DNA of 64,000 bases from Persicobacter psychrovividus. Its GTDB lineage: Bacteria > Bacteroidota > Bacteroidia > Cytophagales > Cyclobacteriaceae. The position numbers and the translations under genes were made by a program. Below the pieces are notes generated by a model. It made no database searches and was not told the origin of the DNA. It was given only the letters and a program-made list of their open reading frames with translations. Numbering within the stretch: the stretch's first letter is position 1; the number at the start of each line of letters is the position of its first letter. Shown piece by piece: positions 17,826-27,500 of the stretch. The DNA is taken from positions 310,001 to 374,000 of the forward strand of contig NZ_AP025293.1 in the NCBI RefSeq assembly GCF_036492425.1. The letters are read 5' to 3'.

Positions 17826-20318
17826 TTACCAAGGTTTTGGCGCTTTCTGTCCGCGCACATCTACAAATTCTACGGTATCGTCGGAAGCGTCCGTATTAAC
17901 GAAAGGAGCAAATTGCTTGCGCATATTTTCATCCTCCACCACAGATTTCCATTCGCACTGGAAGGAATCCACTACCGATTGCATTTCCGCTTCGAGCTCG
18001 GCACAAATCCCGAGAGAATCATTGATCACCACATCTTTTACATAAGCCTCACCGCCTTCAAGATCGGTAAACCATTTCGACGTACGGGTCAGTGGTTCTG
18101 CGGTACGGATGTAAAACATCAGGAATCGGTCGATGTATTTTATCGCCGTATCATCATCAAGATCCGAAGCCAGCAACCAGGCATGTTTCGGGGTAATTCC
18201 GCCATTACCACAGATGTAAAGGTTCCAGCCTTTTTCTGTCGCAATCAGTCCAAAATCTTTCCCTCTTGCCTCGGCACATTCACGAATACAGGCCGACACC
18301 CCCGATTTAAGTTTGTGTGGCGAACGCAACCCTTTGTAACGCTCTTCCAAACGGATGGCCATCGCTACAGAATCCTGAACACCATAGCGACACCAAGCTT
18401 TCCCCACACAACTTTTCACGGTTCTCAGTGACTTCGCATAAGCGTGCCCACTTTCAAAACCGGCATCAATCAGCTCACTCCAAATCGAAGGAAGATCCTC
18501 CATGCGTGCGCCGAAAAGGTCAATACGCTGCCCACCAGTAATTTTGGTGTACAGGCTGTATTTTTTCGCTACCTCTCCAATAACAATCAGTTTCTCGGGC
18601 GTAATTTCCCCTGCAGGGATTCTTGGCACAACCGAATAAGTTCCACCTTTTTGGATGTTGGCCAAAAAGCGGTCGTTGGTATCCTGCAAAGAAGCATTAT
18701 TCTTTAGAATCATGTCATTCCATGTACTTGCCAGCACACTCGCCACCAATGGCTTACAAATCTCACAGCCAGTTCCAGTACCGTGAGCCGTAATCAGTTC
18801 ATCGAAAGACTTGATTTTTTTCACTTTGATCAGGTCAAGGATTTCCTGACGGGAGTAATCGAAATGCTCACAAATCACCTGCTTGACTTCCTTACCCATA
18901 CTGGCCAAAGTACCATCAAGAATTTCTTTGATTTGCGGCACACAACCTCCACAGCCCGTACCTCCTTTGGTACAGGTTTTAAGGCTCGCAAGGTCTTCCG
19001 TACCTTCTTTCACCGCTGTTACAAGCTGCCCTTTGGTCACGGCCTCGCAAGAACAAATCACCGCTTCATCTGGCAGATCCATCAGCGACATTCCTGAATT
19101 GCCGCCTTCTGAACTACCCGCCCAAAGCAATGACCTTGGATCCTCTGGCAATTTCAGTCCGAGTTGGGTGGTTTGCAGTAACATGCCATAAGCTTCGGTA
19201 TCGCCGACCAAAATCCCGCCGAGCAATTTCTTACCGTCAGCAGAAATGTTCAGTCGCTGATACAAGCCCTGACGGGCATCAGAATACACCATCACCTGTG
19301 CCTCTGGCGCTTCGAGCAGTGCATCGCCAAAGCTGGCCACACCCACACCTATCAATTTCAGTTTTGTGGACATATCCGGGAAGGTGAAATCTTTCTTCCG
19401 TCCCATCAGTTTTTCTACCAGCACCTTGGCCATATCGTAACCCGGTGCTACCAGGCCGAAAACACATTCCGCATAATTGGCACACTCCCCTATGGCGTAC
19501 ACCCCGCTCAGTGACGTTTCCATCTGATCGTTAACCACAATACCACCACGCTGATGCACGGTAATCCCTGCCGCTTTTGCCAGCTCATCACGAGGACGGA
19601 TACCCGCAGAAATCACCACCATGTCCGTTTGCAGGCTTGTTTCATCGGCGAAATCCATACGTACTACTTTATCGCCTTCAGCAACAATCTGCTTGGTTGC
19701 CTTGCTCAGCAAAACTTCCACCCCAAGCTGTTCAATCTGCGTCTGCAGAATATCTGAAGCGCCCTGATCAAGCTGTCTTGGCATCAGGCGAGGTGCAAAT
19801 TCTACCACCTGAGCCGATAAACCCAGGTCGCGAACTGCTTTTGCTGCCTCAAGGCCAAGTAAACCTCCACCAATTACCGCCCCTGACTTGCAAGTTTTTG
19901 CATAGGTGGTAATTTGCTCAAGATCTTCAATGGTACGGTACACAAAAACACCTTTTGCCTCTGTACCTGGAATTGGTGGCACGAAAGCGGACGAACCTGT
20001 TGCAAACACCAGTTCATCATAGGTGTATTGCTCATTCGCTGAGGTGGTGACTGTTTTTGTTTCAGGATCTACCTTGGTAACCATTGTGCCCAGTTTCAGA
20101 TTAATACCATGATCGGCATAGAAACTATCTGGCGCCATGGCCAGTTTGGAAGCATCATAGTGACTGAAATATTCACTAAGGTGCACCCGATCGTAAGCGG
20201 CGCGCGGCTCTTCTCCAAAGATGGTGACTGCAAATTCAGACAACCCTCCTGCGTCGGCCAGTTGTTCACAGAATTTGTAACTGACCATCCCATTTCCAAT
20301 GATGATGAGGTTTTTCAT
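17826..20318 (-). CDS. nirB: Nitrite reductase (NAD(P)H) large subunit
   Basis: An 830-residue cytoplasmic flavo-siroheme enzyme that reduces nitrite to ammonium. The N-terminal FAD/NAD(P)H reductase opens with IIIGNGMVSYKF and carries a second dinucleotide motif GGGLLGLEAAKA. A BFD-type [2Fe-2S] domain (about 418-465) has CSC and TGCGGC cysteines. Two ferredoxin-like half domains surround the siroheme/[4Fe-4S] site. Its ligands are visible as SCVGKAWC (about 630-640, C-x5-C) and CIRECAEARG (about 675-685, C-x3-C). Length is normal. It is the first gene of nirBD and reads divergently from cobA, which makes the siroheme precursor. Confidence 0.96.
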   Translation of the reverse strand: MKNLIIIGNGMVSYKFCEQLADAGGLSEFAVTIFGEEPRAAYDRVHLSEYFSHYDASKLAMAPDSFYADHGINLKLGTMVTKVDPETKTVTTSANEQYTYDELVFATGSSAFVPPIPGTEAKGVFVYRTIEDLEQITTYAKTCKSGAVIGGGLLGLEAAKAVRDLGLSAQVVEFAPRLMPRQLDQGASDILQTQIEQLGVEVLLSKATKQIVAEGDKVVRMDFADETSLQTDMVVISAGIRPRDELAKAAGITVHQRGGIVVNDQMETSLSGVYAIGECANYAECVFGLVAPGYDMAKVLVEKLMGRKKDFTFPDMSTKLKLIGVGVASFGDALLEAPEAQVMVYSDARQGLYQRLNISADGKKLLGGILVGDTEAYGMLLQTTQLGLKLPEDPRSLLWAGSSEGGNSGMSLMDLPDEAVICSCEAVTKGQLVTAVKEGTEDLASLKTCTKGGTGCGGCVPQIKEILDGTLASMGKEVKQVICEHFDYSRQEILDLIKVKKIKSFDELITAHGTGTGCEICKPLVASVLASTWNDMILKNNASLQDTNDRFLANIQKGGTYSVVPRIPAGEITPEKLIVIGEVAKKYSLYTKITGGQRIDLFGARMEDLPSIWSELIDAGFESGHAYAKSLRTVKSCVGKAWCRYGVQDSVAMAIRLEERYKGLRSPHKLKSGVSACIRECAEARGKDFGLIATEKGWNLYICGNGGITPKHAWLLASDLDDDTAIKYIDRFLMFYIRTAEPLTRTSKWFTDLEGGEAYVKDVVINDSLGICAELEAEMQSVVDSFQCEWKSVVEDENMRKQFAPFVNTDASDDTVEFVDVRGQKAPKPW

Positions 20319-20345
20319 AAGCTTGGTTTTTTATCAATACTCAAT

Positions 20346-20365
20346 ATTACGTGATTTTACGTAAT
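20346..20365. promoter_or_regulatory. Inverted repeat in the nirB-cobA divergent promoter region
   Basis: ATTACGT (20346-20352) and ACGTAAT (20359-20365) form perfect 7 bp arms with a 6 bp spacer in the 155 bp gap between the divergent genes. A related sequence, TACGTAGATTTACATA, lies at 21377-21392 upstream of the porin. It could be the site of the NarL-like regulator or of another nitrogen regulator; no protein can be assigned from sequence alone. Confidence 0.5.
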
Positions 20366-20473
20366 TCTGAAAATTTTCTTTGTTTATTTTTTAATTTATG
20401 CCTTATTTTATCGCAATCAATATAATAATATTGGTTAATTGTTAAAAATAACGCAACCAAACATTAAAACCAT

Positions 20474-21232
20474 ATGACTGCTCCAAAACTAACACTTATA
20501 GGTGCCGGCCCTGGCGACCCCGATTTACTGACGATCAAAGGCATGAAAGCCCTGGAATCGGCGGATGTAGTATTATATGACGCCCTATGCAATACTGCCC
20601 TGCTCAATTACGCACCTGCGGATTGCCCAAAAATATTTGTTGGAAAACGAGCAGGTCACCATTCACTGGACCAGCAGGCGATCAACGCCCTTATCCTGAA
20701 GCTCAGCAAAAGCCACCAGCATATTGTAAGGTTGAAAGGTGGCGACCCTTTGGTGTTTGGACGCGGATTCGAAGAACTCATCGTTGCCCAGCAAGCCCAG
20801 ATCACTTTTGAGGTCATTCCGGGTGTCAGTTGTATTAATGGCGTAACCGGCAGCAATATCATCCCCCTAACCCACAGAGGCCTTGTCCGCAGCTTCACCG
20901 TTGTGACGGGCACCACCTGCAAAGGGCTGATCAGTGAAGACCTTAACCATGCCGCCAAAGGCTCGGGTACTGTTGCCGTACTGATGGGGATCAAAAAGCT
21001 TGCCGAGATCATTGCAATATTCAAAGCCGCCCGTGAGGATTGCCCGATCGCCATCATCGAAAATGGCAGCCTGCCCAACCAGCGAATCCTGCGCGGACAA
21101 CTGAGCACCATTGTTGAACAGGCAACAAAAGAAAATATTCAGAACCCCGCATTGATTGTCATTGGGGAAGTGGTGGCATTACAGGACATGCTTACTACGC
21201 CTGAAGTATTGCGCCTGTCGGAGGCTGGTTGA
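20474..21232 (+). CDS. cobA: Uroporphyrinogen-III C-methyltransferase (SUMT)
   Basis: A 252-residue SAM-dependent methyltransferase making precorrin-2, the precursor of siroheme. The N-terminal GAGPGDPDLLTIKGMKAL motif, the VRLKGGDPLVFGRG block, and the PGVSC and PLTHRG segments are all characteristic of SUMT. It lacks the dehydrogenase/ferrochelatase half of CysG, so those steps must be encoded elsewhere. Its place opposite nirB indicates siroheme supply for nitrite reductase. It is divergent from nirB and upstream of the porin and narK. Confidence 0.95.
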   Translation: MTAPKLTLIGAGPGDPDLLTIKGMKALESADVVLYDALCNTALLNYAPADCPKIFVGKRAGHHSLDQQAINALILKLSKSHQHIVRLKGGDPLVFGRGFEELIVAQQAQITFEVIPGVSCINGVTGSNIIPLTHRGLVRSFTVVTGTTCKGLISEDLNHAAKGSGTVAVLMGIKKLAEIIAIFKAAREDCPIAIIENGSLPNQRILRGQLSTIVEQATKENIQNPALIVIGEVVALQDMLTTPEVLRLSEAG

Positions 21233-21376
21233 TGATTTCCCATAGATCAAACGTATTACCTAATTTTGAAATCACCAACACAAAGCCACTTCAATTTTGA
21301 AAATATCAATGATATTGTATTAAAATTAAAAAATTTACATAAATTTAAGATAAGGACTTGATTAAATAAGTATTAG

Positions 21377-21392
21377 TACGTAGATTTACATA
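21377..21392. promoter_or_regulatory. TACGT-like element upstream of the porin
   Basis: TACGTAGATTTACATA resembles the nirB-cobA inverted repeat TACGTGATTTTACGTA at 20348-20363. Another TACGTAA follows at 21401-21407. The element lies about 20-35 bp upstream of the porin start. Confidence 0.4.
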
Positions 21393-21413
21393 TAACCTTA
21401 TACGTAACCACTT

Positions 21414-22691
21414 ATGATAAAGTCTTTAACACTACTATTCAGTCTTGGATTACTATTACTTAGCTCTCCGGTCCTTGCCCAGTTCAAGCTTGGCCTGGAA
21501 GTTCGCCCACGAAGCGAATACCGTAATGGTTTCAAGACCCTGAACGCCGAACAGCGATCAGCAGCCTTTTTCACCGAGCAGCGTACCCGCATTTATGCAG
21601 GTTATAGCGGAGACGATATCGACATCGTGGTTTCGCTTCAGGATGTTCGGATTTGGGGTGCCACGGATCAGATTTACAAATCGGACCCATCACTGACCAA
21701 CATTCACATGGCTTATGCCCGTTATCACATGAGTCCGAAATGGGCCATTGCTGCCGGACGTATGGAACTGAATTATGACAATGCCAGAATCTTTGGAAAC
21801 CTGGCCTGGGCACAGCAGTCCCGCAGTCATGATCTTGCACAGTTAACCTTCAGCGATTCAACATTCCAGGTACATGTCGGTGCCGCCTTCAACCAGTCTG
21901 CCGACACGCCGGAATTCAAAAAGGTTAATGGAACCTACTACAATGGCAACAACTACAAGACCATGCAATATGCCTGGTTGCATAAGGATTTCAGCAAATT
22001 GAGTGCCTCTTTACTGTTGATCAATGCGGGTGTACAAAACGGCCCAGACTCTGCGGCTTCGGTAAGCTTCAAGCAAACCAGTGGTGGTATTCTGAACTAC
22101 AAAATCAGCAAATCATTGAAATTAACCGCTGAGGGCTACTATCAGTCGGGTTCATTGAGTGAAGAACAATATATTAATGCCTATATGCTCGCCGGTTCCA
22201 TCGGCTACAAAGTTAGTAGCGGACTGAAGGTCGATGTGGGGATCGATTACCTTTCGGGAACGGACTCCCAGGCCGGCGGCAAAACGGTTCAAGCTTTCTC
22301 GCCAGACTACGGTACCAACCACAAGTTTTATGGCTTCATGGATTACTTCTATGTCGGTAACCCGCATGGCAACGTTGGCCTGAAGGACTACTATATTAAA
22401 GGAACCTACAAGCCGGCGAAGAAAATTACAACCCTTGCACATGTGCACTTTTTCAATGCTGCAGCACCGATTTACACCGGTGAAGGTTCAGTAACCGCTT
22501 CCAGCTCGCTGGGAACAGAATTTGACCTTGTGCTCGTTTATGCCTTCAATAAAGCATTCAACATTAAAGCGGGCTATTCGCAGCTTTTCGCTACTGAAAG
22601 CATGGAATACCTGAAAAAAGGCGACGCTTCCTCGACCAACAACTGGGCGTGGATGATGCTGACCTTCAAACCAAAATTGACCAAGCTGTAA
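21414..22691 (+). CDS. Outer-membrane porin of the alginate-export type
   Basis: A 425-residue protein with a signal peptide ending at about residue 22 (SSPVLAQ), followed by alternating amphipathic strands. It contains the blocks FFTEQRTRIYAGYSGDDIDIVVSLQDVRIWG and NWAWMMLTFKPK typical of the 'alginate_exp' beta-barrel family. Homologues next to Bacteroidota nas operons suggest a nitrate/nitrite entry pore rather than alginate export. Here it sits between cobA and narK on the plus strand, 63 bp ahead of narK. Barrel topology is confident; the solute is inferred from context. Confidence 0.75.
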   Translation: MIKSLTLLFSLGLLLLSSPVLAQFKLGLEVRPRSEYRNGFKTLNAEQRSAAFFTEQRTRIYAGYSGDDIDIVVSLQDVRIWGATDQIYKSDPSLTNIHMAYARYHMSPKWAIAAGRMELNYDNARIFGNLAWAQQSRSHDLAQLTFSDSTFQVHVGAAFNQSADTPEFKKVNGTYYNGNNYKTMQYAWLHKDFSKLSASLLLINAGVQNGPDSAASVSFKQTSGGILNYKISKSLKLTAEGYYQSGSLSEEQYINAYMLAGSIGYKVSSGLKVDVGIDYLSGTDSQAGGKTVQAFSPDYGTNHKFYGFMDYFYVGNPHGNVGLKDYYIKGTYKPAKKITTLAHVHFFNAAAPIYTGEGSVTASSSLGTEFDLVLVYAFNKAFNIKAGYSQLFATESMEYLKKGDASSTNNWAWMMLTFKPKLTKL

Positions 22692-22754
22692 AAGCTTCTT
22701 TAACCTGAATTTCCCAACAACCAACAATACCTTCTAACCTTAAAACTTACGACT

Positions 22755-24107
22755 ATGGAAACTCCTAAAGTTGGTAAAGCAACCAAAATCAACCTCTTCA
22801 GTCTGAAGACCATTCACATGAAGACTTTCCACCTGACCTGGCTGGCATTCTTCTTCTGTTTCTTCGGCTGGTTCGGTATCGCCCCTTTAATGGCCATCGT
22901 TCGCGAAGAACTCATGCTCTCCAAGGCACAGATCGGTAACATCATTATCTCCTCTGTGGCTATCACGGTATTTGCCCGCCTGGGTATCGGCTGGCTTTGT
23001 GACAAGATCGGTCCACGGATCACCTATTCTGTGCTGCTGATTGTCGGTGCCATTCCAGTGATTTTCATCGGCCTTGCCGACAGTTATGAGTCGTTCATGC
23101 TTTTCCGTCTGGCGATTGGGGTTATCGGTGCTTCATTTGTGATCACCCAGTACCATACGTCGGTAATGTTTGCGCCTAATGTAGTGGGAACTGCCAATGC
23201 AACAACTGCTGGCTGGGGTAACCTTGGTGGTGGTGTAACGCAGATGGTTATGCCTTTGATTTTCGGTGGATTTGTTGCTTTGGGTTATACTGAAACCATC
23301 TCATGGAGATATGCCATGGTTGTTCCAGGTATTGTATTGGTCATCCTCGGTATCGCTTATTATTATGTAACTACGGATACCCCAGAGGGTAATATTGCAG
23401 ACCTTAAAAAGAAAGATCCTAACTATGCGATGAAAGCCAAAGAAAAAGAAGGTGCTTTCATGGATGCTTTGAAGGATCGTCGTGTGTGGGCTTTATTCTT
23501 CATCTATGCAGCATGTTTCGGTGTGGAATTGACGATCAACAACATTGCAGCTATTTATTATAAAGATTTCTTCTCTCTTGACCTTAAAACTGCTGGTCTG
23601 ATTGCTGGTCTTTTCGGACTGATGAACTTGTTTGCACGTAGCCTTGGTGGATTCTTCGGCGATAAATTCGGTATCAAGTATGGGCTGAAAGGCCGTGTGA
23701 TGTTCCTTTTCGCGGTGTTGTTCGTTGAAGGGCTTGCCTTGATGTTGTTCTCACAGATGACCATCCTTCCGGTAGCAATTGCCACCATGATTGTCTTCTC
23801 GCTATTCGTTCAAATGTCTGAAGGTGCAACCTATTCTGTGGTACCATTCATCAACAAAAAGGCGATTGGTTCTGTATCCGGTATTGTTGGAGCAGGTGGT
23901 AATGCAGGTGCGGTAATGGCCGGCTTCCTGATGAAATCAGAAAACATCTCTTACCCAGAGGCTTTATTGATCATCGGTGGTTGCGTTACCCTGGTATCCT
24001 TCCTGTCGTTTGTAGTAAGATTCTCAGCTGTAGAAGAAAAAACTGCCGCTACGGAAATGGCCGAAGAGTTGTCTGCTTCTGAAGAAGCGGTGCTTAGCCC
24101 GGCATAA
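22755..24107 (+). CDS. narK: NarK/NasA family nitrate/nitrite MFS transporter
   Basis: A 450-residue inner-membrane major facilitator protein with 12 predicted helices. Both nitrate signature motifs of the NNP family are present: TAGWGNLGGGVTQMVMP after helix 4-5, and GAGGNAGAVMAGFLMKSE late in the second half. Helix 2 carries RLGIGWLCDKIGPR. It would bring nitrate, or exchange nitrate and nitrite, across the cytoplasmic membrane for the reductase encoded next. Start ATG at 22755 matches the usual soluble N-tail, although a second ATG at 22818 (MKTFHLTW) lies closer to the first helix. A terminator follows. Confidence 0.93.
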   Translation: METPKVGKATKINLFSLKTIHMKTFHLTWLAFFFCFFGWFGIAPLMAIVREELMLSKAQIGNIIISSVAITVFARLGIGWLCDKIGPRITYSVLLIVGAIPVIFIGLADSYESFMLFRLAIGVIGASFVITQYHTSVMFAPNVVGTANATTAGWGNLGGGVTQMVMPLIFGGFVALGYTETISWRYAMVVPGIVLVILGIAYYYVTTDTPEGNIADLKKKDPNYAMKAKEKEGAFMDALKDRRVWALFFIYAACFGVELTINNIAAIYYKDFFSLDLKTAGLIAGLFGLMNLFARSLGGFFGDKFGIKYGLKGRVMFLFAVLFVEGLALMLFSQMTILPVAIATMIVFSLFVQMSEGATYSVVPFINKKAIGSVSGIVGAGGNAGAVMAGFLMKSENISYPEALLIIGGCVTLVSFLSFVVRFSAVEEKTAATEMAEELSASEEAVLSPA

Positions 24108-24131
24108 AATATAAAAGCTAAAAATTCCGGA

Positions 24132-24170
24132 ACTCAGTACCACACAAGTAGGTTGGTGCTGAGTCTTTTC
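24132..24170 (+). terminator. Terminator after narK
   Basis: ACTCAGTACCA (24132-24142) and TGGTGCTGAGT (24154-24164) pair with one G-T wobble. CTTTTC follows. It separates the porin-narK unit from the nitrate reductase unit. Confidence 0.6.
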
Positions 24171-24376
24171 TGTATATTGAGTAGTGATCTGTCGAGAGAA
24201 CAATGGCTGCAATTATAGCCCACAGATTACGAAGATTTCCACAGACTACTTTTTATCAAGATTCGGAGGGTGACCATGACTTGTTGATTAAACCAACAGC
24301 CAAGCCCTGTAAAATCAAGAAAATAGTGGTCTGAACTTTATCAAAAAAAACAGGCAGTAATTGCCAGATCAACAGT

Positions 24377-24465
24377 AGATCACAAGTTTCCTTTTTCGAT
24401 ATTGAAGCCTTGCCCATGAGGCTCACTTCAGAAAGAGGCTTCCTGTGATCTGCTATTCTTTTTAA
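24377..24465 (+). promoter_or_regulatory. Attenuator-like structured leader ahead of the nitrate reductase
   Basis: The outer stem AGATCACA (24377-24384)/TGTGATCT (24444-24451) is perfect and is followed by CTTTTT. Inside, GAAGCCT (24404-24410) can pair either with AGGCTTC (24436-24442, 7 bp, extending the outer stem) or partly with AGGCT (24419-24423, small hairpin). The two pairings exclude each other, the layout of an attenuator or riboswitch. The downstream gene is a molybdenum nitrate reductase. In Klebsiella the nas operon is controlled by leader attenuation through NasR, but no NasR gene is seen here. It does not match the Moco RNA motif as I know it. Confidence 0.4.
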
Positions 24466-24532
24466 TTTAACGGCAGTGCAAACACACCTCATGGCCTATT
24501 GGCTGGCGGTGTAAAATTCAGGATTACCAAAC

Positions 24533-27500
24533 ATGAAGCCACAGGCTCCACCTCAAAACGCTACTATTATGACTCCAAGTACACCTCATCAATTTAAATC
24601 AACCTGTTCTTATTGTGGGGTAGGTTGCGGCATTGTAGTCAACAAAGATCATCAGGGCCGCCTGTCCGTGGAAGGGAACGAGGATTACCCTGTGAACCGC
24701 GGAATGCTCTGTTCAAAAGGCATGAACCTCCACCATGTGGTGGCTGACCAAACCGACCGCCTTCTTCACCCCATGATGCGCTGGCACAAAGCGATGCCAC
24801 GGCAACGGGTCCGCTGGGATCAGGCCATTGACCGGATGGCTGCTGTATTCAAAAGCACCATCGCCAAACATGGCCCTGACAGTGTCGGCTTTTATGTTAG
24901 CGGACAATGTACCACTGAAGAGTATTACCTGGCCAACAAACTGGCCAAGGGTTTCCTGAAAACCAATAACCTCGACACCAACAGCCGCCTGTGCATGTCA
25001 TCGGCGGTAGTCGGTTACAAAAAAGCACTTGGAGAGGATGCCGTTCCTATTGCCTATGCGGATATCGAGCTTGCCGACACCTTCCTGATCACGGGGGCGA
25101 ACCCTGCCTGGTGCCATCCGATTCTTTTCAGAAGACTCGAACAGCACAAAGCAGCACAGCCAGAAGTGAAAGTGATTTGTGTCGATCCGCGCAGAACTCA
25201 AACTGCCGCACAGGCCGATTTGCACCTGCAGATTATCCCGGGTACCGATATTATTTTGCACCATGCCATTGCCCGAGGCCTGATTGAACAGGGCTGGGTG
25301 GATTATGATTTTGTGCAGAACAAAACCGAAGGATTTGCGGAAGCCAAAGGCGCCGCATTTAAAAGAAGCCTGCGGGAAGCCGCCCAAATGTGTGGCATCT
25401 CCATGCAAGACCTCACCCTGGCCATCCGCTACATCGGGCAGGCCAAAAACCTGATTTCCATGTGGACCATGGGACTCAACCAAAGTTCTATTGGGGTCGA
25501 TAAAAACCTCAGCCTGCTGAACATTCATTTGATTACCGGCCAGATAGGCCGCGCGGGTGCCGGCCCATTCTCCCTTACCGGTCAGCCCAATGCCATGGGC
25601 GGACGGGAAGTCGGTGGTATGGCCAACCTGCTTTCTGCGCACCGCGACCTGAACAACCCCGCCCACCGACAGGAAGTGGCGGATTTTTGGGGTGTGGAAG
25701 AAGTAGCCGCCAAGCCAGGATTTACCGCTACAGAGATTATCGACGCCCTTCAAAGTGGCGACTTGAAAGTCCTTTGGATTATCTGTACCAACCCCTCTGT
25801 AAGCTTGCCAGATGCCATTCAGGCCGACCTGGCCATGCAAAAGGGTACGTTTGTCATTGTTCAGGACATCTCCAACCGAGCCGACACCATCGACTGGGCA
25901 GATGTTGTATTGCCTGCTGCCGGATGGCTCGAAAAAGAAGGCACCATGACCAATTCCGAACGACGGATCAGCTATATCCCCAAGGTGGTCGATGCCCCGG
26001 GCGAAGCTTTGCCCGACACCGAAATCCTCATGCGATTTGCCAAAAAAATGGGCTTCCACGGCTTTGATTTCGAAACCGTAGCAGACATTTACGATGAGCA
26101 CTGCGCTCTGACCAAAGGCACCAATATTGATATCAGTGGCCTTTCTCATCAACGACTGAAGACCGAAGGCTCTTTCCAGTGGCCGGTACCTCACCCGACC
26201 CACCCAGGAACGCCCCGTTTGTTTGAAGATCAAAAATTCTATACCCCAAGCACCAAAGCACAGCTTTTTGCCATCACTGAAGACCAATATGTGGCGGAAT
26301 TGCCTACGGAAGAATATCCTTTAATCCTGACCACAGGCCGTATTCGAGATCAGTGGCATACCATGACCCGAACGGGAAAAGTCAATAAACTCCAGCAGCA
26401 TATTCCGCAGCCCTTCCTGGAGATTCACCCACTGGACGCCAACATGAAAGGCATAAAAGAAGGCATGCCTGTACGCGTTTCCAATGAACGGGGGACGGTG
26501 GAAGTTTGTGCAAAAATAACAGAGGACATCCGTCCGGGGGTGGTCTTTTTGCCTATGCACTGGGGAAAGCGGATCAGTCACCGGAAGTCCCGCGCCAACA
26601 ACCTGACGGCCAACCGTGTCGATCCTGTTTCCAAAGAGCCGGATTTCAAGTATTCGCATGTTCAGGTAGAAAAAATTGAGTGGCCCAAAAAGCACATCGT
26701 CATTATCGGTGCCGGTGCTGCCGCTTACCGATTTATTCAATCTTACCGCCACTGGAATAAGCAGGATGATATTACCGTGCTCAGCAAAGAAGAAACACCT
26801 TTCTATAATCGAGTACTGCTGCCAGAATATATCAATGGTGAAAAACCGTGGGAAGAATTGCTGAAAATGCAAAAACAGGAATGGGATCAGCTGAACATCA
26901 ATGTGGTGCTCAATGCCGAAGCCACCAGCATCGATCGAGAAGGAAAACAGGTCTTCGATCAGCAGGGCAATGTGTATGCCTATGATGACCTCGTGCTTTG
27001 TACAGGCAGCCGTGCATTTATCCCGCGGGGTGTTCCTATGCAGTTGCCGGAAGTCCTGAGCATGCGTACACGCGCAGATGCCGACCGACTGAAGAAAAAT
27101 CTGAAAGCCGGCTCGAAAGTCCTGATTGTTGGGGGTGGTTTGCTCGGGCTCGAACTTGCCGCCGCCCTTGTGGAAGTGGATGTGAAAATCTCGATGGTAC
27201 AGCTCAGTGACCGACTGATGGAAAGACAGCTCGACTACCTGGCGGCAGATCTTTTGCAGCAGCATATGAGAAACCTTGGGGTGAAAATTTACTTCAACAA
27301 CCTGGTACAGACGGTATTTCCGCACCGCAATGGCGGACTGAAAGTAGGACTGAAATCAGGGACACAACTACAGGCCGATTACATTGTATATGCCATTGGA
27401 ACCCGCCCAAATATCGAGCTTGCTGAAGCAGCAGGTTTGTCTTGCGGGCGTGGCGTGAAAGTCGATGGGCACCTGAAAACAAGCGATCCGCACATTTATG

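Noticed and set aside
24377-24465. Moco riboswitch
   Set aside because: The conserved core of the Moco RNA motif as I know it is not present; only the general switch-like pairing is supported.
24256-24492. 78-codon minus-strand frame upstream of nasA
   Set aside because: It overlaps the structured leader and has no family resemblance, signal or operon context.
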